Assembly: GCF_000002875.2 (NCBI RefSeq) | Contig: NC_009412.2 | Coordinates: forward strand, 571,001 to 635,000 | From: Leishmania infantum JPCM5 | Taxonomy: Eukaryota > Euglenozoa > Kinetoplastea > Trypanosomatida > Trypanosomatidae | Direction: 5' to 3' | Length of the DNA: 64,000 bases | Part shown: positions 39,090 to 49,931 of the stretch, one piece after another | Layout of the letters: every line of letters starts with the position of its first letter | How positions within the stretch are numbered: the first letter of the stretch is position 1 | Translations under genes and position numbers: made by a program | The notes under the pieces: generated by a model | Database searches by the model: none | Seen by the model: only the letters and a program-made list of their open reading frames with translations | Told to the model about the DNA's origin: nothing

Positions 39090-39706
39090 CTGGACAATGC
39101 AGACTCACTGTGTGGGTGTGTCTACCCGAAGGGGGCAAGCCAGTAACGTGGCAGACACTCTTTTAGACTTTGAACAGATTGATAACAACCAATGGCCAAG
39201 GGTCCGAGCGTGCATCAGGAAGCGCAGACACCGCGCGCACCAACACCACAGAAAATCATGCGAAAGGCGCAACAGCGAGAGAGAGAAGAGAGAAGGCGTA
39301 GAGCACAAACAAAAAAAAAAACGGCAGCTCAAAGCAATGCAGTGCAGAGAGGAGATCCCCTGCCATGTGCTGCCCACAAGGGCCGCGCACACGGTTGGCG
39401 GCACGTCCATGGACCGTTTCGACGGCACGTCAAGACGCCAGAAGGTCTTGGTCCGCATCCAGGCCACTCGGTTCCTTTGCGCGCGTTCCCCTGCGGCTGA
39501 CCTGGGAAAAGGGTGTACGGCGGGAGGGGGAGAGGGGCGCGGGGGGTTGGCGGATCAGGAAGCAAAGTTGAAGCAGAGGCAACACCTCAGAAGACGGCAC
39601 CGATGGTCGTATGCTTTCTTTTCCCGACCTCGTTGGGGGCTAGGGATGGGGATGGGGGGAGGGGGGGGGCAGTGGAGAGCGACAGGCCAAGTCCTGATCA
39701 CGCTCC
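39090..39706. other. Intergenic region, no gene seen
   Basis: Spacer between the kelch gene's 5' end and the helicase's 3' end. It is G/A-rich on the + strand, with a poly-A run near 39308-39320 and a G run near 39660-39670. Confidence 0.45.
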
Positions 39707-42700
39707 TCATTCAAAAGCATCCTCCCCCTCCTCCTCCCCACTGCCGCTGCTGTCAAAGAAGTTCTTCGTCAGAGATTGAATGGCATCCTGCAAGACCTGC
39801 CGCGAGACATCGCCAGTGGCGGCGGCGGTTTCGTACAGCAACTTCACAGCAGTGCAGGCGAGAGGCGAGTGAGGCAGGCCAGCGCCGGCTGTGGCACTTT
39901 GCCGAGCACCAGCGCCAGCGCCGGGAACCGTACGAGCCAGCCGAGCCGCACCACTCCTCTGAGGCGACGAATCACTCGCGGTGGCGTCCAATGCGGGGCC
40001 AACAGTGCGATGAGGCCACCACGCCGCTGATGGCGCACGCAGCACCCGTGTAAAAGGAAGCTGCTCCGTGCCCAGCCGAGTTCGTGCTAAACTCGCCGCA
40101 TCCTGGTGGGCCACCCCTCCAATGTCGTCCCAGGGCACCGCACGATCCGCTGCCGCTGAGGGAGTCGGCAACGGGGAGGTGCTCATGGCAAGTGCACCGA
40201 ACGCCCGACGCCATTGCATAAACGACGTCCGCAGCCCCGCGCAGAGTTGCGGCAACGACGACTCTGTCTGCAGTGTTGCACGGCACCACTTCGACAGCCG
40301 TTCCTGGTATTCTGGCTGCGCGTACCGCTCGTCCAGCAGCACTACAGCGCCGTAGTCCTTCATGTGGCGCAGGCAACGACCCAGAGCTTGATTTACGGCG
40401 CGCACAGCATCCGTTGTATACCAATCCGAGCCGCTGTAGGCGCGCTGCGCGATGACCTTCCACGACTTCAATGGCTGCAGCGGCAGCCCAAGGCAGAGCA
40501 CCAGGCGCGCCATGTCGTCCGTAAAGTCGAGTCCTTCGCTCACCTTGCCGCGGTACACAGAGAACAAGAGCGCAGTGCCGCAGCGAGGCGCCTGCGTGCA
40601 GTTCTGGAACTGGCAGAGAACCTCCGTCAGCGCCTCGGCCTTGCGCGGCTCCAGAAACAGTTGGGTCGGCGCTGCGGCGTGCGGCGATTGATGCTGCTGC
40701 TCCCGCTGCGCCACAAGCAGTACCTCGCGCGTCAGCTTCGCCAATGCCGTTAGAACGGCGTAGTTAGGCACAAAGAGCAGCACCCCGCCGCCGCTGCTCT
40801 CACGCAATGTCTGTGTTAGCTGAACCACGGCGCGTGCCACCGTCTTGAGGAAGACTGGGTTCGAGAGAGAGGCGTGCGTACAACGCAGTGGCAACAGCAG
40901 CGGCTGCGTCGTCGTCCCATCATGTGTCGATGACGACGACACAGGCAGAGCGGTCAGCGCAGTTAGGCTGTATTGAGTTGGAGGCACCACGTGCAGGCCC
41001 TCCAACGTGCGCCACAGGGAGGCCTCCACGCCCAAGTCACGAGCCAGCTGGGGGAAGGGGGAGAGCGTGCCGGAGGCCAGCACGACACGGTGCACCGTCT
41101 TGAGGAGGTACGAGAAGGCAAGGCTTCCGTCGAGGCACCGCAGGTCGATCGTCCACTGCGCAACGACCGCATGGGTACGGGCCGCACCACTGTCACCACC
41201 CGCCGCCGGATGCGCTTCGGCAACGGCTGCAGCAGCAGAGCGCGCGCCAAAGAGCGAACGCTCAGTGTCGCTGCCGCTCTGGGCAAGTCCATCCCAAGAC
41301 GGCGCCGACCGCACCGCAACAGCGAAGGACTGCGGCTTCTGAAGCAGAAAACGGAGCAGCAGGAGCCACCGCTTCAGCGTCGAGAGGCCGAAAACAGAGA
41401 AGAGAAACGGATTGAATGTGACACCGAGAGCCATGATGACGCCGTAGGCGCGCTGGAAGAGCTCCAGCGACGCGAGCGCTGGGGCCGGCGCTGCAAAATG
41501 CCGCTGCGCCGCCGTGCGCTGCCGATATGCCGCGACGTGGGCCTCCATATCGCGCCGCAGGTGGTGCTCGAGCTGAGTGCCCTGCATGTAGGCGGCCCCG
41601 CAGTCCCTGCCGTTGTGTTCGTCGCCCTCACCTTTCTCGTCGCCGCGGTGGCGCTTTTTACCTCGCCGTTCACGATCGTCCGCCGCCTCCATCGCGACGT
41701 CGAAGAAGACGCTGAGAGACTGGAAGAGGGTGCACAGAAAGGAGAAGATCTCCACCAAGGTGAAGGCACCGAGGTGCAGCTCTCGTGGATATTGCATGGC
41801 GGCAAAGTCATCTTGCGCCACGCCCGCGGTGGAAGAGGCCGCACTCAATGGTTGGCGTGCCAGGGGCACTTGGTTCGACACGAGGGGCTCGAGCTCTGAC
41901 AGGATGAGAGCCAGCACGGCTCGTGGGCACTCCAGCGAAAGCGCGTCCTGGCACACCGCCGCGACGTTGTGCGCCTCGTCGAAGACGACAACTGCGTTGT
42001 TTTTCAGGGCTGCCTCCATCTTCGTCTCGTGGCGAATGAGCGGGTCTAGCAGGTACGGGTAGGTGCAGAAGTTGACATCGGCGTAGAAGACCAGGTCGCG
42101 AGCGGCGTAGTAGGGGCACATGTGGCGCGAGGTTCCCTCCAGCACGAGATCCTCCATGTCCCATATCTGGCCACGCTGATGTCCGACCGGCCCCGTAATG
42201 GCGCTACACGAGAGCTCGTCGTACTTGTCCACCATCTCGCAGAGCCCCAGAGACACGAGCTTGTCACAAACCTCGCCCAGGTTGTTGCCCTGTACAGGCA
42301 ACGTGTGGTTCGCCTTGGACGCCATCACCTTGGGGTGGATGCAGTAGCGCTCTCGGCTGCCGAGGATGTTCATGCGAATAGCACTTGTCGCACCATGCAG
42401 CCGGCGCAGCTCACGCACCGCCTGCCGAAGCTGCGCGTGCGTGCGCGTGACGTAGTAAACTGTGCAGGGCGGCGGCAGGAAGCGACGGCGCAGCTCTTGC
42501 GATCCGGCCACGTCCAGCTCCGCACGGATTTTCCGCTGTGAGTTGACCCGAAAATGCTTGAAGAACGATGGTGGAACCGACCAGCCGTCCGTGCACTCGT
42601 CGTCCGTGTCCCCCTCGTTGGCATCGATGTCGCCGCCCGCGACTGGTGCAAGACGTGCGGCACCGCGCTGCCGTGGACCTCGCTGACCCCGACGTCCTTT

Positions 42701-43537
42701 CGGGGGCGCCTTTCGCCTCTCCCCTGACGGCCGCCGCTGACGCAGATATGCATCAAGTTCTTTGGGGCTCTTGCGCTTTAGCTCCTGCTGGTACCGCAGA
42801 ACGCTGGATAGCAGCGCCATAGTCTTACCACACCCTGTCGGTACCTCCACGACAGCCACCGGCACGACGTGCGGGCTAGCGGAGTGGAGAACGTCGGCGA
42901 TCATGCGGATCATCTCCTGTTGCACAGGGTACGGCGTGAACGGCAGCGCCAGCGTCGCGGAATCCGCGAGAGGCGGCGACGACGGCGGCGGCAAGGCAGC
43001 GGAAGAGGTCAAGGGAGATGCTGCCAGGGGCGATGCGCTGGTTCCCTCGGGCATGGTTGGCGCCGGCGTAGCCGTTGGGTTGGACCGCTGCGCATCTGCC
43101 GAAACCGCCGCAGCTGTCTTTGAGAGCGACGATTCGGCGTTTACGCTCACTGCCGCCGTCGATCGCAGCCTTGGCAGTCGTGTTCGATAGTGGTGCTTAC
43201 TAGAGCAGGTGTGCACCGCGGTGCTGCCAGCATGAGTCAGGTGGCCCAAGCGGGCCTGATTCAGTGGCGTAGCCACTGAGTAAGTTAAAGCGCCCGTGCT
43301 CTGCTTAATGCTGGTGGTGCTGGCAGAGCTCCTGGAAGCTCCCGAGGCGAGCACAACCGCAGGTGGGAGCGAATCGTCTGTGGCGACTTGGACGGTGTCG
43401 CTACACTTTTCAACCGCCGTCGCAAGCGGCGTTGCACTGTGCATTGAAGTGCCTGAAGAATGCTGGCGCGCCTGCTGATGCTCCAGCTCATCTTCGCACT
43501 CTCGATGCAAGAGAATGCCCTTGAGCCGATCTGGCAT
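39707..43537 (-). CDS. Rad3/XPD-family DNA helicase, FANCJ/DDX11/RTEL1 group
   Basis: This 1276-aa SF2 helicase has an XPD-like architecture. LPFTPYPVQQEMIRMI opens the core. Walker A is VPTGCGKT (about residue 231), followed by a long charged insert typical of FANCJ and DDX11. The DEAH box is VVFDEAHNV (about 517). Between them is the Fe-S domain: RYCIHP, SCSAITG, an upstream GLCEMV Cys and HMCPYYAAR are the candidate cluster ligands. Late motifs include SEGLDFTDD and VNQALGRCLRHMKDYG (about 1048), then LLDERY and LSKWCR. The QALGRC and LSKW combination is closest to FANCJ as I recall it, while VVLLDERYAQP recalls DDX11, so the subfamily is left open. The protein would unwind DNA 5'-3' in repair or replication-fork maintenance. 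Confidence 0.88.
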   Translation of the reverse strand: MPDRLKGILLHRECEDELEHQQARQHSSGTSMHSATPLATAVEKCSDTVQVATDDSLPPAVVLASGASRSSASTTSIKQSTGALTYSVATPLNQARLGHLTHAGSTAVHTCSSKHHYRTRLPRLRSTAAVSVNAESSLSKTAAAVSADAQRSNPTATPAPTMPEGTSASPLAASPLTSSAALPPPSSPPLADSATLALPFTPYPVQQEMIRMIADVLHSASPHVVPVAVVEVPTGCGKTMALLSSVLRYQQELKRKSPKELDAYLRQRRPSGERRKAPPKGRRGQRGPRQRGAARLAPVAGGDIDANEGDTDDECTDGWSVPPSFFKHFRVNSQRKIRAELDVAGSQELRRRFLPPPCTVYYVTRTHAQLRQAVRELRRLHGATSAIRMNILGSRERYCIHPKVMASKANHTLPVQGNNLGEVCDKLVSLGLCEMVDKYDELSCSAITGPVGHQRGQIWDMEDLVLEGTSRHMCPYYAARDLVFYADVNFCTYPYLLDPLIRHETKMEAALKNNAVVVFDEAHNVAAVCQDALSLECPRAVLALILSELEPLVSNQVPLARQPLSAASSTAGVAQDDFAAMQYPRELHLGAFTLVEIFSFLCTLFQSLSVFFDVAMEAADDRERRGKKRHRGDEKGEGDEHNGRDCGAAYMQGTQLEHHLRRDMEAHVAAYRQRTAAQRHFAAPAPALASLELFQRAYGVIMALGVTFNPFLFSVFGLSTLKRWLLLLRFLLQKPQSFAVAVRSAPSWDGLAQSGSDTERSLFGARSAAAAVAEAHPAAGGDSGAARTHAVVAQWTIDLRCLDGSLAFSYLLKTVHRVVLASGTLSPFPQLARDLGVEASLWRTLEGLHVVPPTQYSLTALTALPVSSSSTHDGTTTQPLLLPLRCTHASLSNPVFLKTVARAVVQLTQTLRESSGGGVLLFVPNYAVLTALAKLTREVLLVAQREQQHQSPHAAAPTQLFLEPRKAEALTEVLCQFQNCTQAPRCGTALLFSVYRGKVSEGLDFTDDMARLVLCLGLPLQPLKSWKVIAQRAYSGSDWYTTDAVRAVNQALGRCLRHMKDYGAVVLLDERYAQPEYQERLSKWCRATLQTESSLPQLCAGLRTSFMQWRRAFGALAMSTSPLPTPSAAADRAVPWDDIGGVAHQDAASLARTRLGTEQLPFTRVLRAPSAAWWPHRTVGPALDATASDSSPQRSGAARLARTVPGAGAGARQSATAGAGLPHSPLACTAVKLLYETAAATGDVSRQVLQDAIQSLTKNFFDSSGSGEEEGEDAFE

Positions 43538-44665
43538 ATGTACGCGAGCGGGTGTGTGTGTGTGTATGTGTGTGTGTGCGCGCGTCTGTCTGTAATGAGC
43601 TCAAGCAACACAGTGAGTAGTCACGAGGCCGATCTGCCCATGCCCTCTCCCTTTTCTTCCTCGCTCCGCCGCAACCCCCCCCCCCTCTTCTCACCGCTTC
43701 GCTGCTCTGCGCTCGGTGCGGCGGGGAGAGACGGATAGAGGTGGACCCGATGGAGCGAGTGCAGGTAAGCGTATCTAGGTCGGTGCGAATACGCGGAGGA
43801 GATGAAGAAAATCCCCGCACCGAGTACGCTCACGGCAACGGGAGAAGCGCACACATGCAACCGAGACGAATAACAGGCGTCGCGGCACAACGTTCCCTCC
43901 TCCTCTCTCTCCTTGCACGCGCGCTTTACCTTCTGTGGTCTGGGCTCTGAACTGGTGAGCCGCGCGCGCCGGATGGTCAAAAGATGGCAGCGGCAGCGGC
44001 GGCGAAAAGAGGAGCGCGGGAGCACCGTGAGGCACACAGAACGAAAAAGAAGCCGATGAAGAATGATGAATACGGGTAAGAGGAGGAGAAGAGGAGAGGC
44101 TTTGGAGAAGGCGCACTTGAAGGCAGAAGAGACGACGGGATAGAGTTGCCGCGACCAACACGCGCGCACGCATGCGAGAGTGTGGCACATGCACAATGAG
44201 ATGAAGGCTGATTGCGATAAGCCGACAGGCACGTCCGCACACACTCACGAAGACGCAAGGACGACAAGAGAGGCAGAGAGAGCGAAGGTGGCGCTTTTAG
44301 GTGTGTCTATGCAGTGAAGCACAGCACACGATCAGTGCTAGACGAGAGAAAGTAAAGGGCGAGAGCACCGAGGGAAACAAAGGTGTAAGGGGCAGCAGCA
44401 CGCGACTTGCTGCGCCGCCTCCAGACGCGTGCTCTTCTCATCTCCCTCTCCCTCTGTGTGTGTGTGTGTGTGTGGCTCTCTCCCCGTGTACACAAGAGAG
44501 TGTGCGCATCAACGTTACTTCTCCTATGTGCGCGCATGCAGAAATGTCTTTCCTTCAGGCCGTGTCCTCCCCTCGGAAGGGAGGAAGCTGACACGGCTGA
44601 CGCATCTGTTTTGCCTGCGCCACTCTTCGGAGGGCGCCTGTAGACCTCGCTGCACGAGGAAAGCG
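43538..44665. other. Intergenic region, no gene seen
   Basis: It contains GT-rich runs near 43553-43578 and 44455-44473 (+ strand) and A/G-rich sequence. No ORF has coding character. Confidence 0.45.
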
Positions 44666-45664
44666 CTAGCGCCACTGTGTGCTTCGTGTCCAGGAGCCGC
44701 TGCCGCCCGGCTCGTCGAGGGCGCTTCGCCGCGCCCCAACTCCGTTTGCGAGGGCCGGGGAAGAGGCATACTCGAAGGGCTCAGGCGGCAGGTCGCTCGC
44801 CCAGGCAGACGACATGTTAAGGCTGCTGAGGCCAGCTCGATTCGCGAAGCGGTCCGAGTCGAAGTCGGCGGTACTCTGATCACGCTGCCACGAGGCAGCG
44901 CCAGGCGACGGACCGTGCGTGCCACTCGTGTAGACCGTAGGCAGACCAGCGCCGCCGCCGTTGAAGCACCCACGTGCACTCGCCAGTGGATGTGGTGTAG
45001 GGCACGTCGGAGATGAGTCAGGGTTGGGCGGAGACGGGCTTCCGTGTATCATCGCCTCGGCACCGGGTGCAACGGCTTGCTGGGGGGGCAATTTCATCTG
45101 CAGAGCCAGCTTCCGGCGCGACAGCTCCCGTGCCAGCATCGCTGACTGATCCACCTCACCAGCAGACAAGGCGAGCTGCATTAGGCTGATGAGCTCCTTG
45201 GTAGAAAGCTGGCGCACATCAGCCGCGCTCACGTTACCCTGCCACCGCGCATAGAGCTGTGGTGCGAAAAAACGGAGCAGGCGGCCAGGCCACGTGGTGG
45301 GGCCACAGTGATACACAGAGTGGAACTTGGGGTGCTGCGTCGCGGCACCCTCCTGCGGCGTAGCCCTCCACGAGGAGGACAGAAAAACCTTGAGTGGCGG
45401 CTTAGACGCCGCTGTCCCTCGCCGCTGCAGCCCGACTTGCTGTGACGTGGAGGGAGGCTGGTACTTCATGGCGTGTGTTTCCAGTGTAGCGATGTAGGAG
45501 GTGTCTGTGTTACTCCACAGCAGTGGGTCGTGTTCCGGGGCGTCATCCTTGGGCGTGCGATACGGCTGTGCAGGCGTGCTCATCGGTGCCGGCGACGCTG
45601 CACTACCACGCTCCCACTGCTGCGGTGACTTCCCATTGTACTTGGGGGCGTACATGTCCTGCAT
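44666..45664 (-). CDS. Hypothetical protein, 332 aa
   Basis: The frame is open further upstream, but the first ATG (MQDMYAPKYNGKSPQQW) is at 45664. A polypyrimidine tract ends in an AG only 6 nt before it, so the true start may be this ATG or the next one at 45655. The protein is largely disordered and Pro/Ser-rich. One probable helical domain lies at about residues 126-191: WPGRLLRFFAPQLYARWQ, then LSTKELISLMQLALSAGEVD and LARELSRRKLALQMK. There is no membrane segment or catalytic motif. It has GC-rich third positions and lies in the - strand cluster with similar spacing to its neighbours. No homologue is recognised. Confidence 0.75.
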   Translation of the reverse strand: MQDMYAPKYNGKSPQQWERGSAASPAPMSTPAQPYRTPKDDAPEHDPLLWSNTDTSYIATLETHAMKYQPPSTSQQVGLQRRGTAASKPPLKVFLSSSWRATPQEGAATQHPKFHSVYHCGPTTWPGRLLRFFAPQLYARWQGNVSAADVRQLSTKELISLMQLALSAGEVDQSAMLARELSRRKLALQMKLPPQQAVAPGAEAMIHGSPSPPNPDSSPTCPTPHPLASARGCFNGGGAGLPTVYTSGTHGPSPGAASWQRDQSTADFDSDRFANRAGLSSLNMSSAWASDLPPEPFEYASSPALANGVGARRSALDEPGGSGSWTRSTQWR

Positions 45665-46541
45665 CGCGCGCTCCCGGCGAATAAAGAAAAAGGAAAGGAA
45701 CAGCGGTGGCAGCGAAGAAGTGCGACGGCACCCTCTGCACACACACACACACAGACGAGACGAGAGAGGAGAGGCGGCACACAGAGGAGGTGGGTGACAT
45801 AAGGAAGCGGGCTGCTATGCGCCACAGGAAAAGGAATGCGGTGTGGAGTACGAGAGGGAGAAGTGTAGTGTAGGGTAGGGTAGAGTGGTGCAGTCGTGCA
45901 GCGGGGCAGGCGCAGTCCGTGCGCCACACGGGAAAGAGTGAAAACGCGTATGTTATGGTTGTTGATAAAAGACAAATAGACGCACATGCACACACATACT
46001 TATATAGCAGTGGTGCAGACAATGGAAGTGGAGACGGGTTGCGGAGAGGTGATGGAAGAGGGATAGTGGACCAAGCAATCAGAGAGAGAGAGAGAGCAGG
46101 AGCAGCGGCAGAGTAATATACCGCTCCGCCAATGCGACAAAGGGGTCGCCGTGCAACCTGGTTGTCTGGGGAGCACGCCAGTATGGCAGCACCCACGCAC
46201 ACACATACACACGCATGCAGATGTGGGGAGAGCGAGAGAGAAGGCAGCCACGGGAAGAAAAAGCCGATGAAGGCGTCGCTCGTTGGTCGTCTTGGTTCGC
46301 TACCGTTGTGGGCGGAGTCCACACGCGCTTCACCAGTGCACACCTCCGTGAACGGGTCTGTGAGAGAAAAGCGAAGGAAGCAATAGAATGATCGGCGTCG
46401 CGAAAAAAAAAATTGGAAGTGGATGCTGCGGGCAAGCGACGAAGAACGGCGAGGTTGAGCATGCGCGCAACTTCGACGCTACACCCAGCGCATGATTGTG
46501 GCCCTGTCTGTCACTTCTGTACTTGTCCGCCGCACGCTGGG
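45665..46541. other. Intergenic region, no gene seen
   Basis: It contains the splice acceptor of the 332-aa gene, a GA run near 46080-46096 and a poly-A run near 46403-46411. No coding signal is seen. Confidence 0.45.
45671..45703 (-). promoter_or_regulatory. Spliced-leader acceptor for the 332-aa gene
   Basis: On the - strand a tract of the form CTGTTCCTTTCCTTTTTCTT leads through ATTCGCCGGG to AG (complement of 45671-45672). The resulting 5' UTR before the ATG at 45664 would be only 6 nt, unusually short. Confidence 0.5.
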
Positions 46542-49500
46542 CTACCATGTGAAGTTCCACGAGCTCTTGTCGAGCGACTGGAAAGACGGCAGCGACTTGG
46601 TCGATCCCGAGCTGCCGGTGCGGTGCGACGTGGGTGTTGTTGACCGTCGCATGCGCGGCACCATCCGCGGCGACCCAGCGTAGCGCCGCTTGCGCCGCAT
46701 CACCTTCGCGTAGACCCGCTTCGCCGATGCGTTGGGAGGCAGCGGTACAATGTGGCCAGCATAGGTGTCCACCTCGCCCTCCTTCAGCTGCGTGGCGAGT
46801 GAACTGTCGAACAAGAGCCGCTTCATGTCCTCCGCCTCCCGCTCGCGGCGCTCGGAGTTGCGCAGGAGGTGCTGACTACCCCAGCGGTGCGCCTTGCGGA
46901 AGGGGTCCTGCGCCTCCGGGATGAACAGCAGCCCTTGGTGCTCCCATACCTTCGTCTCTGACCCACTGGCGACTTCCACCCGCGCCTCGTCGTTCACGAA
47001 GCCCACGCCGTCCTCATAGCCCTCGTAGATATCCTGCAGCGTTGTAACATAGCCAGGGTCCACCTCGCCCAGGCCGTTCCACAGAGCCTCTGGCAGCGGC
47101 AGCACTGTCACCGTCTCTGCGCCGAGGCACCGCGCCGACTTCATCAGCTCGGAGAGCGCGACGTTCGCGTAGCAGCCTCGCTCCAGCGCGAAGCGCAGCG
47201 TTAGCACGCACGCGGCTTCGTTGTACTCGTACGACAGGTCCAGCGGTTTGCGAATGATCGGTCGTGGCGGCTCGCGAAAGTCCTTCAGGCCACTCCTGGA
47301 GTGCTGCGCCATCCAGTCAAGGCCGTACTTGTCGCATATTTGCTGGTAGTAGGCGCCTACAATGTTCTGCGGCAGTGCAATGCCGTCGAAGGAGAAACCC
47401 GGGTGCACAACGTCCTCAATAGTGTAGCGATGCCGGTTCTCTGCAGTGACGCGGTCACCAAAGGTGTGAAACCAGTCTCGGCGATCCTCGACACTGGTGG
47501 ACAGCTGCCGAATGGCGGCAGGGGCCACCATGTCGCCGTCCAGCACTCGAGCACCACCCACGTGGTGCAGACGGAGGGTCAGCACTTGGTTCCAGAGAAA
47601 GCTCGACAGCCGCTGCGCCGTCAGCCTGCGGCTCTGCACATGCAAATCAAAGTAGGCGTCGCGCAACTGTGTGCAGATCAGCTCCTCCACCTTGTTAAAC
47701 GGCCTACCGTCGGCATGCGTGAGGACAGCGCTCAGCGGCGGGCAAGACAGGAACGGCGCAACGTCGAGGTCAGTCGGCTCGACCGCGATGTGGCGCAGGC
47801 GGCGCACGACGCGGCGGCGGTACTCGTCCTGGGTCGGGTGCGGGTACTTCTTTGGTCGCTGCAGCAACTCCCGCAACGAGCGGTCCTGGCCCGTGTAGTT
47901 CAGAAAGAGGAAAGCGAAGGCCAGCCAGTTGTGGCGCAGCAGCGCGAACGCCGCGTCCTGCTTGCCACCAAACCACGAAAACCGCTGACAGCCGTAGTAG
48001 TTGGGGAAGCCGTTCTCGCCAAAGGCCGCGATGGCATCCGCCAATACAGCGCGTGGTACCGACACGTCGCGTAGCACAATGCGGAAGTGGTTGCCGAACA
48101 GGTCGCCTGGCATCAGCGGCCGCGTCTCGTAGGAGAAGTCAGACAACTTCATACGCAGGCCTTTGCGCCGGAAGCGCCGGTTCGCCTCGAGGGCGGCCGC
48201 AGGCGAAACGTTTTCTAGTCGCACCCGCTGCACTGTATCACCAATGTAGTCCTTGATGCCGGCAACGCTGATGCTGCGCGGGTGGATGCGCAGGATCTGG
48301 GCGATGTGAGCCAGTGCATTGCCGTGGGCCATGCGCTGCTTGTGAAGGGTACACTGTAGGTAATGACATCGCTCTCCGTCCGTGCTGCGGTCGAGCACAT
48401 CCCTCTCGCTTTTCGCGCATGTGCCGGAGACGCACTGCGGCCGCTCTGACTCACACGCGGACGGCGCTGCACCGGTGCTGGCGCCGTCATCGCACAATCC
48501 ACTCGTGCGCCCACACAACGAAGAGTCGTGTGACGCGCCGCTGCTTGGCATAACGTCTGCATCAGCTTCACCGCCAGTGAATCCAGGTGCACCCGCAGGC
48601 GGCAGTCGTCGCCAATGGCGGTTCTCTTCACGTCGAAGCGCCTCGGCGGCCGCCTCCCGATCCTTCGCCGCCACAGTCTCTTCCTGCAGCTGCTGGAGCC
48701 GCGCACGCACGTCGACCTGAAAGAATGACGTCTCCGCGGGACTGGCCTGCGCAGCTTGCGCGGCTGCATCGGGCGCCTCCTCGCGACAGCAGCCCGCGGT
48801 CCTCCGGTCTTCGCGTCTCCCCGCCACGCCCGCATCCCCCTCCTGTTTGATGAGCAGCGACGGCAGCGGTGGTGTGCTGAACTTAAAATCGCGAGATAGT
48901 GGGCGGCCGCCACAGCTCCCCAAGCGCCTCACCGCTTGACGGGCACCATCCTTGTCCGCGACCACCGGTGCCGCCTCTCCGCACGTTTTCTCTGATGAGT
49001 CGTCCTCGACCGCCACCATCTCCGTCACGTGGAAGTCCTGCCACTGCTGCCGGAACAGCCCGTTAAAGCCCTGCGTGTGTGGAGTGACGAAGCCGCCCAT
49101 GCCAAACCTACTGGCGACCACCGCCTCGTCCGCGTAGAGGGCCGGCGGGTGCTGAAGAAGCGCCTGCCATGCCTGGTCTTCGGCGGTCAGTACTCGCTGC
49201 AGTTGACGCTTGGCATGGCAATCGCGCTGCAGCCACCTCCGCGCACGCTCCTCCACAACAGCGAGCTGCGTGAAGGGCGCAGCGCCGGTGGCTGGTATGC
49301 CCGCTGACGACGGGCCCAGGAAGCTACGTGCCGGGACGGAAGCCGCAGCAGACGGTGGCGCGACGGCGACAGACCCGTCCTGGTAGCCTGCTCCATCAGG
49401 CTTCATAGAGTGCTGCTGTTGAAGCGACGAAGAAGACGGTGCGGCCGGCGCAGTGGCAAGCACTGCTCTTGTCGAAACAGCGTGCATGTTGAGGGCGCTC

Positions 49501-49931
49501 AGTTTCTGTCCTTTAGTCAGCCGCTGCTTCGGAACTGGGGATGATGATGATAACCCCGGCGTCCTCGGTGCTGGCCGCGAGGATGACGTGGGGGCAGAGG
49601 TAGTGGCGCTGGGCGCTTTCACAGAGGCTGAGGAGGCAGCCCCGGCTGGCGTGCGTGGATAGCGGCCCAGCAGGTACATTAGCGTATCGATCCTCTCCAG
49701 CCTCTCGCTGCTGGGCCACTCCCGCCACCATTCAACGCCTGAAGCGGTGGCTGCGGTGCTTGAAGTGGTCAATGCGGTATTGACGACTGGAGCGTCACAT
49801 GGTGCATGTGTGCAGTGCACTCCGGTGTCGATTGGGCTCAGTGCAGCATCGCCGCTGTGCAGATGCCGACGAGTAGCGGGAGCGGGTAAGAAGATGCCGC
49901 TGCGCTGTCGGCGGGTACGCAGGAAGCGCAT
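46542..49931 (-). CDS. PUS7: TruD/PUS7-family tRNA pseudouridine synthase
   Basis: A 1129-aa member of the TruD/Pus7 family. The catalytic block is SVAGIKDYIGDTVQRVRL (about residues 554-571), equivalent to the family's AGxKDxxxxTxQ motif; its Asp would be the nucleophile. GLRMKLSDFSY and GNHFRIVLRDV follow, then NYYGCQRFSWFGGKQ (about 642), matching the NYFGxQRFG motif. The last third carries further family-like blocks such as YNEAACVLTLRFALERGCYANVAL near the end. The enzyme converts uridine to pseudouridine in tRNA and possibly other RNAs. The N-terminal ~540 residues are a low-complexity, Ala/Ser-rich extension far longer than in yeast or human PUS7. The expected core is complete, so activity is likely. 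Confidence 0.9.
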   Translation of the reverse strand: MRFLRTRRQRSGIFLPAPATRRHLHSGDAALSPIDTGVHCTHAPCDAPVVNTALTTSSTAATASGVEWWREWPSSERLERIDTLMYLLGRYPRTPAGAASSASVKAPSATTSAPTSSSRPAPRTPGLSSSSPVPKQRLTKGQKLSALNMHAVSTRAVLATAPAAPSSSSLQQQHSMKPDGAGYQDGSVAVAPPSAAASVPARSFLGPSSAGIPATGAAPFTQLAVVEERARRWLQRDCHAKRQLQRVLTAEDQAWQALLQHPPALYADEAVVASRFGMGGFVTPHTQGFNGLFRQQWQDFHVTEMVAVEDDSSEKTCGEAAPVVADKDGARQAVRRLGSCGGRPLSRDFKFSTPPLPSLLIKQEGDAGVAGRREDRRTAGCCREEAPDAAAQAAQASPAETSFFQVDVRARLQQLQEETVAAKDREAAAEALRREENRHWRRLPPAGAPGFTGGEADADVMPSSGASHDSSLCGRTSGLCDDGASTGAAPSACESERPQCVSGTCAKSERDVLDRSTDGERCHYLQCTLHKQRMAHGNALAHIAQILRIHPRSISVAGIKDYIGDTVQRVRLENVSPAAALEANRRFRRKGLRMKLSDFSYETRPLMPGDLFGNHFRIVLRDVSVPRAVLADAIAAFGENGFPNYYGCQRFSWFGGKQDAAFALLRHNWLAFAFLFLNYTGQDRSLRELLQRPKKYPHPTQDEYRRRVVRRLRHIAVEPTDLDVAPFLSCPPLSAVLTHADGRPFNKVEELICTQLRDAYFDLHVQSRRLTAQRLSSFLWNQVLTLRLHHVGGARVLDGDMVAPAAIRQLSTSVEDRRDWFHTFGDRVTAENRHRYTIEDVVHPGFSFDGIALPQNIVGAYYQQICDKYGLDWMAQHSRSGLKDFREPPRPIIRKPLDLSYEYNEAACVLTLRFALERGCYANVALSELMKSARCLGAETVTVLPLPEALWNGLGEVDPGYVTTLQDIYEGYEDGVGFVNDEARVEVASGSETKVWEHQGLLFIPEAQDPFRKAHRWGSQHLLRNSERREREAEDMKRLLFDSSLATQLKEGEVDTYAGHIVPLPPNASAKRVYAKVMRRKRRYAGSPRMVPRMRRSTTPTSHRTGSSGSTKSLPSFQSLDKSSWNFTW

